From the NCBI GenBank assembly GCA_002083565.1, contig MSXM01000015.1, forward strand, positions 1-11,437: DNA of 11,437 nt. The letters run 5' to 3'. Origin of the DNA: Nitrospira sp. ST-bin4 (GTDB lineage Bacteria; Nitrospirota; Nitrospiria; Nitrospirales; Nitrospiraceae). Of the stretch, positions 1-4,650 are shown piece by piece (positions within the stretch are counted from its first letter, which is position 1; each line of letters opens with the position of its first letter). The notes beneath the pieces were generated by a model. The model searched no databases. It saw only the letters and a list, made by a program, of their open reading frames with translations, and had not been told where the DNA came from. The translations under genes and the position numbers were made by a program.

Positions 1-312
1 CCGGGCAACATCCGCGAACTGCAAAGTGTGATCGAACGCTCCGTAATTCTGAGTTCAGGCCAGACATTTACTGTCGATGAATCTTGGCTTTCGAAGCAAC
101 CGGTTCGCCGACCATTCCAATTTCCTTCATCCGGACCGGTAAAAGGTGCCCCCCGAAGCGAACGAGAGATCATCGAAGCTGCGCTCCTAGCCTCTAGAGG
201 CCGGGTCTCCGGCCGTTCAGGGGCCGCAGCGAAGCTCGGAGTTCCCCCATCCACCCTTGACCATCGCATTAAAGCATTGCGCATTGACAAAACCCAATTT
301 AAATTTGGCTGA
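1..312 (+). CDS. Sigma-54 dependent transcriptional activator, C-terminal end (partial)
   Basis: This is the 3' end of a gene whose start lies before the window. The first codons read PGNIREL, the motif that closes the AAA+ sigma-54 activation domain (usually WPGNVREL), followed by the typical QSVIERSVIL helix. After a Pro-rich linker, the last ~50 residues form a Fis-type helix-turn-helix: a SEREIIEAAL helix, then GRVSGRSGAAAKLGVPPSTLDHRIKAL. The GRVSG...GAAAKLG...STLD pattern is what I know from FhlA-like activators. Such proteins contact sigma-54 RNA polymerase and hydrolyse ATP to open promoters; the Fis domain binds upstream enhancer DNA. The N-terminal sensory domain is not visible, so the signal is unknown. 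The STAS-like gene and epoxide hydrolase downstream may be its targets, but I saw no clear -24/-12 promoter before them. The gene ends with TGA at 310-312. Confidence 0.93.
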   Translation, partial: PGNIRELQSVIERSVILSSGQTFTVDESWLSKQPVRRPFQFPSSGPVKGAPRSEREIIEAALLASRGRVSGRSGAAAKLGVPPSTLDHRIKALRIDKTQFKFG

Positions 313-325
313 AGAAGAGCTCACC

Positions 326-340
326 GAATCCCCCAGATTC
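326..340 (+). other. Small hairpin after the activator gene
   Basis: GAATC (326-330) and GATTC (336-340) can pair around a five-base loop, 14 bases after the activator stop. There is no T run behind it, so it would be at best a weak or factor-assisted terminator. Confidence 0.25.
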
Positions 341-372
341 ATAATATTCACCGAATTCACCACATTCACCAG
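337..372 (+). repeat. Four tandem copies of a 9-nt unit (ATTCACCNN)
   Basis: Four consecutive 9-mers begin with ATTCA at exact 9-base spacing: ATTCATAAT (337), ATTCACCGA (346), ATTCACCAC (355) and ATTCACCAG (364). The last three share ATTCACC. The array lies between the activator stop and the STAS-like gene, 88 bases before its start. It could be slippage-generated noncoding repeat or a protein-binding array; the sequence alone does not decide. Confidence 0.7.
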
Positions 373-459
373 ACCTAGACAGTCAGGGTCCTGTGCAGTC
401 TCAGCCACTTACCTGGGCGTGTCGTTTGCTATTGAACCATCGAGCGACAGGCAACGAGC

Positions 460-720
460 ATGACGTTCAGAATCGACCAAGTTCCGACTGCCCAAGGCTT
501 GGTGTTACGAATTAGCGGTCGGCTCTCAATGGAAGACCTGAATGTGGTTCGCACCGCGCTCGGCGGACGCCGTGTCGTCGCCATCGAACTCGCAGAGGTA
601 GAACTGGTCGACCGTGACACTGTGCAGCTTCTGGCACAGACCGAAGCCGAAGGCATCGAACTCAGGAGCTGTCCAGCCTATATCCGCGAGTGGATCACGA
701 AGCAGCGAGAATGCAGCTAG
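460..720 (+). CDS. STAS-like small protein (anti-sigma antagonist fold)
   Basis: An 86-residue protein that fits a single STAS domain, the fold of anti-sigma factor antagonists such as SpoIIAA. An N-terminal beta pair (LVLRISGRLSMEDL, residues 14-27) is followed by a helix, then strand VVAIELAEVELVD and the loop 51-54 (DRDT), where classical antagonists carry the phosphorylated Ser of a DSSG-type motif. Here the equivalent bases encode Arg-Asp-Thr, so the usual Ser switch is missing; Thr54 is the only nearby hydroxyl residue. The C-terminal ELRSCPAYIREWI stretch is a feature I associate with a subgroup of small STAS-like proteins of unknown partner. The ribosome binding site is weak. It lies on the same strand as the activator and the epoxide hydrolase (63-base gap to the latter's start), so co-transcription is possible. 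Function beyond the fold is inference. Confidence 0.72.
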   Translation: MTFRIDQVPTAQGLVLRISGRLSMEDLNVVRTALGGRRVVAIELAEVELVDRDTVQLLAQTEAEGIELRSCPAYIREWITKQRECS

Positions 721-771
721 CGCGCCGCGTGGTCAGCGATGGGTCGCATTCATTTGGACCATTCAGCTGCG

Positions 772-778
772 AAGGAGG
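772..778 (+). promoter_or_regulatory. Shine-Dalgarno that sets the epoxide hydrolase start
   Basis: AAGGAGG lies five bases before ATG 784. An in-frame ATG at 739 has no comparable site, so 784 is taken as the start. Confidence 0.8.
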
Positions 779-783
779 GGATT

Positions 784-1992
784 ATGACGACGCTCTCAGA
801 GGTAGTAGATAAAACGGCGATTCGGCCGTTTCAAGCCACCATTCCGGACGCGGAACTATCGGAATTGCGCAGACGCATCAACGCGACAAGATGGCCTGAC
901 CGCGAAACTGTTCCAGATGCGTCGCAAGGCGTGCAGCTTTCGACAGTTCAGAAACTCGCGCGCTATTGGGCAACCGAATACGATTGGCGCAAAGTCGAGG
1001 CTCGAATGAACGCCTACCCGCAGTTCATCAGCGAGATCGACGGGCTGGATATTCACTTCATCCATGTGCGTTCAAAGCATCCCAATGCGTTGCCCGTCAT
1101 CGTTACGCACGGATGGCCCGGCTCGATCTTCGAACAGATAAAGATCATCGATCCCCTCACCGATCCCACGGCACATGGCGGGAAGGCTTCGGATGCGTTT
1201 GACGTTGTGATTCCGAACATGCCGGGCTACGGGTACTCAGGCAAGCCGACCACCACTGGTTGGGATGTTGACCATATAGCGCGCGCGTGGGACGTGCTCA
1301 TGAAACGACTGGGGTACATGCGATACGTGGCACAAGGCGGCGACTGGGGCGCGATCGTAGTGGATCAGATGGGCGTGCAAGCGCCGTCAGGACTGCTGGG
1401 CATTCACACCAACATGCCCGGCGTCTTTCCAGCGGATATTGACGCGGCGGCCTTTTCCGGCGCGCCGGCTCCATCAGGGCTCTCGGCCGATGAGAAACTC
1501 GCTTACGAGCGTCTGCAGTTCGTCTATCAAAAGGGAATCGCCTACGGGTTCCAGATGGGCTTACGCCCGCAGACATTGTACGGAATCGCGGACTCTCCTG
1601 TTGGTCTGGCGGCCTATTTCCTTGATCACGACGCACGCAGCTATGAGCTTATCGCGCGCGCCTTTGACGGCCAGGTTGAGGGTCTGACCCGCGACGACAT
1701 TCTCGACAACATCACGCTCGCCTGGTTGACAAACACGGCGCTTTCTGGCGCGCGTCTCTACTGGGAATACTTTGGCAAAGGGTATTTCAACGTTAAAGGC
1801 GTCTCCATCCCGGTAGCCGTGAGCGTCTTCCCAGACGAACTCTATCCAGCTCCGCGAAGTTGGGCAGAGCAGGCATATCCCAAACTCATCCACTACAACA
1901 AGCTCAACAAAGGAGGACACTTCGCGGCATGGGAACAGCCGCATCTCTTTGTTGAAGAGCTCCGCGCGGGACTTAGGTCGCTGCGGAAATAG
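784..1992 (+). CDS. Epoxide hydrolase, microsomal (EPHX1-like) type
   Basis: A 402-residue alpha/beta-hydrolase that opens epoxides to vicinal diols by way of an ester with an active-site Asp. Residues ~13-120 form the N-terminal epoxide hydrolase domain (IRPFQATIPDAELSELRRRI), followed by the hydrolase core. Visible catalytic elements are: oxyanion motif HGWP (109-112), nucleophile Asp187 in GGDWG, lid tyrosines Tyr254 (AYGFQ, matching Tyr299 of human EPHX1) and Tyr326 (RLYWE, matching Tyr374), acid Glu352 in FPDEL (matching Glu404 in FPFEL) and base His379 in GGHFAAWEQP. RPQTL...DSPVGLAAY (261-278) is also typical of the family. No signal peptide or membrane anchor is seen, so it is probably cytosolic, unlike the mammalian enzyme. 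All catalytic residues are present and the length is normal, so I expect an active enzyme; the substrate cannot be read from the sequence. The upstream sigma-54 activator is a possible regulator. Confidence 0.95.
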   Translation: MTTLSEVVDKTAIRPFQATIPDAELSELRRRINATRWPDRETVPDASQGVQLSTVQKLARYWATEYDWRKVEARMNAYPQFISEIDGLDIHFIHVRSKHPNALPVIVTHGWPGSIFEQIKIIDPLTDPTAHGGKASDAFDVVIPNMPGYGYSGKPTTTGWDVDHIARAWDVLMKRLGYMRYVAQGGDWGAIVVDQMGVQAPSGLLGIHTNMPGVFPADIDAAAFSGAPAPSGLSADEKLAYERLQFVYQKGIAYGFQMGLRPQTLYGIADSPVGLAAYFLDHDARSYELIARAFDGQVEGLTRDDILDNITLAWLTNTALSGARLYWEYFGKGYFNVKGVSIPVAVSVFPDELYPAPRSWAEQAYPKLIHYNKLNKGGHFAAWEQPHLFVEELRAGLRSLRK

Positions 1993-2001
1993 CATGAAGC
2001 C

Positions 2002-2042
2002 GTGAGGCGATAGCACGCTGCTCATGCGTGCCATCGTCTCAC
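2002..2042 (+). terminator. Long hairpin after the epoxide hydrolase (terminator or leader element)
   Basis: GTGAGGCGAT (2002-2011) pairs with ATCGTCTCAC (2033-2042) with one G-U pair; after a single A/C mismatch, GCACGC (2013-2018) pairs with GCGTGC (2026-2031) around a seven-base loop. This 16-bp stem starts nine bases after the hydrolase stop and ends six bases before the ribosome binding site of the msrB remnant. No T run follows, so a standard intrinsic terminator is not certain; it may stabilise the mRNA 3' end or have belonged to the leader of the lost msrB gene. Confidence 0.5.
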
Positions 2043-2059
2043 CATGTTAGGAGATTCGG

Positions 2060-2143
2060 ATGTTCATGCACCGGAAGAACCGTGATGCCATCGCCAAGCT
2101 GTCCACGGAGCAATATCGCGTTACGCAGCAGGGCGGGATCGAA
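2060..2143 (+). pseudogene. msrB: msrB remnant: first 28 codons of methionine sulfoxide reductase B
   Basis: From ATG 2060 the first 28 codons read like the N-terminus of MsrB: KNRDAIAKLSTEQYRVTQQ, then GGIE where intact enzymes have a Gly-Thr-Glu-Pro-Pro-Phe type motif. Similarity stops at about 2143, and the catalytic Cys and the zinc-binding CxxC pairs are all absent. A good ribosome binding site (AGGAG, 2049-2053, six bases before ATG) is kept, so a chimeric peptide of up to 75 residues (stop at 2285-2287) may still be made, but it cannot be a reductase. MsrB normally reduces methionine-R-sulfoxide in proteins. The break joins directly to an alcohol dehydrogenase tail in another frame, so this looks like a deletion scar. 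Confidence 0.72.
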
Positions 2144-2267
2144 CTGCGAAGCGGCAGCAATTCCTATCAAACCACACACAGTCCGCTTTCCTCTCGAACA
2201 AGCGAACCGCGCATTACAAGAATTGAAAGCGGGACGCTTTCAAGGGGCGGCTGTCCTCACGATGTGA
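2142..2267 (+). pseudogene. Remnant of the C-terminus of a zinc-type alcohol dehydrogenase
   Basis: In a different frame from the msrB remnant, the codons from about 2151 to TGA 2265-2267 encode AAAIPIKPHT, then FPLEQANRALQELKAG and GAAVLTM. This is the last ~40 residues of medium-chain zinc-dependent alcohol dehydrogenases, whose ends commonly read as Pro-Leu-Glu-x-Ala-Asn-x-Ala-Leu...Leu-Lys-x-Gly...Gly-x-x-Val-Leu. The catalytic and NAD-binding domains are missing. No start codon with a ribosome binding site serves this frame; the in-frame start at 2028 sits inside the hairpin. The junction with msrB lies within about 2140-2150. I read it as the surviving tail of a second deleted gene. Confidence 0.72.
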
Positions 2268-2385
2268 TCGCGAGGAACTGCAAGTGATCAGGACACTACG
2301 CGTCCTAGTGAGCTTGTCGGCCAACCCTCACCACGTTTCTGACAGACCCCGACTTCAAACAATGGTGACCACGTGCATGCCAATA

Positions 2386-2426
2386 GGTGCAAGAGACGGT
2401 GCAATGGCCGGCCAGTTGTTGCACCG
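2386..2426 (+). repeat. Cluster of GGTGCAA heptamers, two direct and one inverted
   Basis: GGTGCAA occurs at 2386-2392 and 2398-2404 (12-base spacing), and its complement TTGCACC at 2419-2425. The second and third copies extend to an 8-bp perfect stem (CGGTGCAA 2397-2404 with TTGCACCG 2419-2426). Inside it is the 10-bp palindrome TGGCCGGCCA (2405-2414). It lies ~60 bases upstream of the promoter of the Lys/Ala peptide gene. It could be an operator array, a structured RNA end or a transposon-end scar. Confidence 0.55.
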
Positions 2427-2481
2427 CCCTTCAAGTTGCCCCCTGGATCCCGTCGAACAGAACAAATTGTGCTGAGAAAAT

Positions 2482-2510
2482 TTTACTCGCATCACAAACT
2501 CTGCTATACC
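2482..2510 (+). promoter_or_regulatory. Sigma-70-type promoter before the Lys/Ala peptide gene
   Basis: TTTACT (2482-2487) and TATACC (2505-2510) are separated by exactly 17 bases, and TGC directly before the -10 gives an extended -10. Transcription would begin near 2517, leaving a leader of ~45 bases to ATG 2561. Confidence 0.55.
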
Positions 2511-2560
2511 ACACACATAGGCAATCACAATTTTTGAAATTGAAGGGGGGTGGAGTACTC

Positions 2561-2617
2561 ATGGCAACGAAGAAAGCAGCAAAGAAGCCTGCAAAGAAGG
2601 CGGCGAAGAAGAAGTAG
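2561..2617 (+). CDS. 18-residue Lys/Ala-rich peptide, histone H1-tail-like
   Basis: ATG 2561 opens an 18-codon reading frame, MATKKAAKKPAKKAAKKK, ending in TAG. Ten of the 18 residues are Lys, arranged in the AAKK/PAKK pattern of eukaryotic histone H1 tails and bacterial H1-like proteins, so binding to DNA, RNA or acidic surfaces is the natural guess. Support for a real gene: GGAG (2552-2555) five bases before ATG, a well-formed promoter 17-spaced at 2482-2510, and a strong hairpin nine bases after the stop. The frame is open further upstream (to 2387), but those codons look non-biological and lie largely before the predicted transcription start. It might be the tail left from a longer H1-like protein, but the complete expression signals argue for an independent microprotein. 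Function is unknown. Confidence 0.55.
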   Translation: MATKKAAKKPAKKAAKKK

Positions 2618-2625
2618 TCGCGCCA

Positions 2626-2655
2626 TGAGGAGGCGTCGGTCACGGCGCCTCCTCA
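2626..2655 (+). terminator. 10-bp hairpin behind the Lys/Ala peptide gene
   Basis: TGAGGAGGCG (2626-2635) and CGCCTCCTCA (2646-2655) are perfect complements around a ten-base loop, nine bases after the peptide stop. A weakly T-rich stretch comes only ~15 bases later, so it is a plausible but non-canonical terminator. Confidence 0.5.
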
Positions 2656-2946
2656 CCATCTCACGTCCTTCATCTTTTCGAATTCCACACCACATCACAC
2701 AAGTCGCTATCCGATCGAAGACTTCCTTGGCAATGTCTCCGATAGACTCGCGCACCTGAGAGAACCTACTTCGCAGCCAAGAGCTCACCTTCACCAATCA
2801 GCCTTCTATCGGAATGGAATCGGCGAAGGTGCCGGGATGCAACCGGTTACGTCGGCACAACACACATCATGCAGAGAAGGTAAAAGAGGGCGGAGCGACC
2901 GGCAAGCTGAGATCACGACAACGAAGAGACGGCGCGGAAAAAGAAA
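2656..2946. other. Gene-free stretch
   Basis: I find no convincing gene here. Reading frames on both strands have low-complexity Arg-rich or otherwise atypical translations. A minus-strand frame starting near 2794 with AGAAGG in front is the least unlikely candidate, but its last third is only the antisense of the Lys/Ala peptide gene. Confidence 0.5.
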
Positions 2947-2974
2947 GGGGAAGTGATGGCCACATCACTTCCCC
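2947..2974 (-). terminator. Strong intrinsic terminator for leftward transcription (hemD)
   Basis: GGGGAAGTGATG (2947-2958) and CATCACTTCCCC (2963-2974) form a perfect 12-bp stem with a four-base loop. Read on the minus strand, the stem is followed by TTTCTTTTTC, the T-rich tail of an intrinsic terminator. It lies ~220 bases beyond the hemD stop. On the plus strand the tail CAGTTTCTTA is weaker, so it may also act rightward. Confidence 0.75.
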
Positions 2975-3196
2975 CAGTTTCTTAGCGCCAGAAGAGAGTC
3001 CATAGCGTAAAGAAAGCAGCGCTTGAATCTTATCATGAACGTTCCCTTCGACAACAAAATAAATATATCAATGCATTCAACGACTTAAAATACATTCGTC
3101 GAAGAGGATACACAAAGAGCTGCGTGACTGGCCCCTCGAAAAAGACCGGGGTCTGGAAGTTTTGACCTGCCTTCGGACCGAAACCCATAACTGACT
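2975..3196. other. AT-rich gene-free stretch downstream of hemD
   Basis: No gene is visible. The part 3050-3096 is clearly richer in A and T than its surroundings. It is flanked by TTCGAC (3047-3052) and GTCGAA (3098-3103), the latter inside the odd palindrome TTCGTCGAA (3095-3103). This would be the 3' untranslated region of hemD if transcription runs on to the terminator at 2947-2974. Confidence 0.45.
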
Positions 3197-4054
3197 CTAT
3201 CGCTTTCGATCGAGAATACTGGAAGCCCGCTCAGACGTTTCCTTGACCAGCACACCCATCTTCGGATGCGACGGCTCGAAATCGACCGGCCAGCCATGGT
3301 GACGAAGTCGTTCGCTGGCCGTGGGACCGATCGAGGCAACAACCATCTTCGTGAGCGCTGATAGAAAGAACTCGACTTGTCCATCCAGTTCCAGCACCTG
3401 CATCACATGATCAGCCTGCGCCGCATTGGTGATCAACATCACGGTGACGCGCCCGGCGATGATTTCATTGAGCGCATGACGGAGCGGGGCAAGATCGTCC
3501 GGCAGTGCCCACTTATAAATGGGGACTTGAAAGACCTCGGCACCACGCCGTTGCAATGCCTCACGCAATGCCGGGTTCGGCATCCCGTACTCTTGCACCG
3601 CCACGCGTAATCCCATCACGGGCAAACGCTCATCGACAGTGCGAACCACATCGACCCATGTGTTCGGTTCCGGGACAGTTGCAGTCGGCTGGAGACCGAG
3701 CGCCCTCAAGGCCGCGGCCGGCTTCGGCCCCCTGGCAACAATGGCCGTCCGGGCCAGAGCCTCCACGATCGACGGCCAGGGATAGCGCAGCTTGAGAAGA
3801 TCGAACAGTGCGATCGTGCCGGCGCCGGTCAGGAGGATCAGCATATCGATCCATCCAGTCATCAACCGAATCCCAAACTCCAGGGCTGCCGAATTGTCCT
3901 CCAATGGAATTTCGCGGAGGGCTGGAGCGACGAGGGACTTGCCGCCATACCGTCCAATCAGGCGGGCCATCTCCACCGCCATGCGAGACTCGAATGAGGC
4001 AACCGTCAGACCGTGGAAGTCAGGTTGGTCGAAGCCGTGAATTGCAGACGTCAT
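3197..4054 (-). CDS. hemD: Uroporphyrinogen-III synthase (HemD family)
   Basis: A 285-residue protein of the HemD family, which closes and isomerises hydroxymethylbilane to uroporphyrinogen III, the last shared step to heme, siroheme and cobalamin. Visible family features: GLTVASFESRMAVEMARLI at residues 15-33, LVAPALREIPLEDN (41-54) at the start of the second half of domain one, a LLTGAGT turn (74-80), VARGPKPAAALRALGL (106-121), the second-domain ITNAAQADHV segment (208-217) and SIGPTASERLRHHGW (241-255) before the closing strand. HemD proteins share few strictly conserved residues, so the assignment rests on this ordered pattern. It is ~30 residues longer than many HemD proteins. No other tetrapyrrole gene is nearby. 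The start at 4054 has only a weak ribosome binding site. A TATAGT box on the minus strand (4096-4101) overlaps the -10 of the divergent promoter. Cytosolic. Confidence 0.88.
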   Translation of the reverse strand: MTSAIHGFDQPDFHGLTVASFESRMAVEMARLIGRYGGKSLVAPALREIPLEDNSAALEFGIRLMTGWIDMLILLTGAGTIALFDLLKLRYPWPSIVEALARTAIVARGPKPAAALRALGLQPTATVPEPNTWVDVVRTVDERLPVMGLRVAVQEYGMPNPALREALQRRGAEVFQVPIYKWALPDDLAPLRHALNEIIAGRVTVMLITNAAQADHVMQVLELDGQVEFFLSALTKMVVASIGPTASERLRHHGWPVDFEPSHPKMGVLVKETSERASSILDRKR

Positions 4055-4071
4055 ATCGTGTGGAATTCCAT

Positions 4072-4100
4072 TTGACGGGGCCGCATGCCGCCCCTACTAT
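4072..4100 (+). promoter_or_regulatory. Promoter of the VOC-MBL-epimerase unit
   Basis: TTGACG (4072-4077) and TACTAT (4095-4100) are 17 bases apart, a good sigma-70-type match, with start of transcription expected near 4107, ~24 bases before ATG 4131. On the minus strand TATAGT (4096-4101) overlaps this -10 box, so divergent hemD transcription may compete; I found no good -35 for that direction. Confidence 0.55.
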
Positions 4101-4130
4101 ACAAACACTACGGGGACAAGGGCCAGACGA

Positions 4131-4571
4131 ATGATGAACCAGCCGCTCCATCGAGGGTTACGACATCTCGCACTTCGCGTGACGGATCTCGCGCGTTCAC
4201 GCCGATTCTACGAACAGGTGCTCGGCATGCAGGTGGTGTGGGAACCTGATCCGGAGAACGTGTATTTCAGCTCCGGAAACGACAACCTGGCACTCCATCA
4301 AATCCCGAAGGGCGAACTTGCAGCACACCAGCCGCCGCAGGCCCAACTCCTCGATCATATGGGAGTGATTCTCGACAGTCCGGAGGCGGTCGACCGGATG
4401 TATCACGCCATCGCGCCCACGATCGAATCACTTGGCGGACATATCGCCAAAGAGCCGAAACAGCACCGTGACGGCAGTTACTCGTTTTATGTGACCGACC
4501 CGGACGGCAACGCGATCCAGGCGCTGTACGAGCCGACGATCAGCACATTTGAATTTACACGTAAGGGGTGA
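4131..4571 (+). CDS. VOC-superfamily (glyoxalase/dioxygenase fold) metalloprotein
   Basis: A 146-residue vicinal-oxygen-chelate protein with the two beta-alpha-beta-beta-beta modules of glyoxalase I, fosfomycin resistance proteins and extradiol dioxygenases. Module one runs from LRHLALRVTDLARSRRFYEQ to LALHQI (residues 10-58) and module two from LDHMGVI to ALYEP (74-135). Likely metal ligands are His12, His76 and Glu134 in the standard positions; His56 sits where glyoxalase I has a fourth ligand. The closing FYVTDPDGNAIQALYEP is the strongest family signature. The substrate cannot be assigned: lactoylglutathione lyase, thiol transferase and dioxygenase chemistries share this pattern. AAGGG (4118-4122) precedes two consecutive ATG codons (4131, 4134); either could be used. 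It is first in the rightward unit and ends in TGA 4569-4571, overlapping the ribosome binding region of the small ORF behind it. Confidence 0.88.
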   Translation: MMNQPLHRGLRHLALRVTDLARSRRFYEQVLGMQVVWEPDPENVYFSSGNDNLALHQIPKGELAAHQPPQAQLLDHMGVILDSPEAVDRMYHAIAPTIESLGGHIAKEPKQHRDGSYSFYVTDPDGNAIQALYEPTISTFEFTRKG

Positions 4572-4575
4572 GGCG

Positions 4576-4650
4576 ATGTCAGCCGTATACTCATTCGATT
4601 TGAGAATCCTCCTCGCCTTACACCCGGCGCCTCATGTTTCACGACCATGA
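4576..4650 (+). CDS. 24-codon small ORF, translationally coupled to the MBL gene (candidate)
   Basis: ATG 4576 starts four bases after the VOC gene stop, with AAGGGG (4563-4568) seven bases in front, and reads 24 codons to TGA 4648-4650. The peptide begins MSAVYSFDLRILLALHPAP and ends with VSRP. Its stop overlaps the start of the next gene in the ATGA arrangement (4647-4650). That gene has no Shine-Dalgarno of its own, so ribosomes finishing the small ORF are the obvious source of its translation. Whether the peptide itself matters is unknown. The next protein has a PqqD-like region, so a precursor peptide was considered; the DLRI stretch recalls PqqA, but the Glu and Tyr that PqqA needs for cross-linking are absent. 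A simple coupling leader is the more cautious reading. Confidence 0.4.
   Translation: MSAVYSFDLRILLALHPAPHVSRP

Noticed and set aside
1561..2034. 157-codon ORF antisense to the epoxide hydrolase
   Set aside because: It lies opposite a gene with all catalytic motifs intact and has no recognisable pattern, so it is a shadow frame.
2284..2475. Plus-strand ORF of 63 codons starting at GTG
   Set aside because: No ribosome binding site and no protein-like pattern; it spans the GGTGCAA cluster.
2525..2797. Minus-strand ORF of ~90 codons beginning VKVSSWLRSRFSQV
   Set aside because: The first ~45 residues look plausible and AGAAGG precedes a GTG, but the C-terminal third is an antisense reading of the Lys/Ala peptide gene and no family is recognised.
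2814..3005. Plus-strand ORF of 63 codons
   Set aside because: No ribosome binding site, atypical composition, and it runs through the 12-bp terminator stem.
3138..3160. Terminator immediately after the hemD stop
   Set aside because: The minus strand has AGAC/GTCT followed by TTTT, but the stem is only four pairs; the hairpin at 2947-2974 is far stronger.
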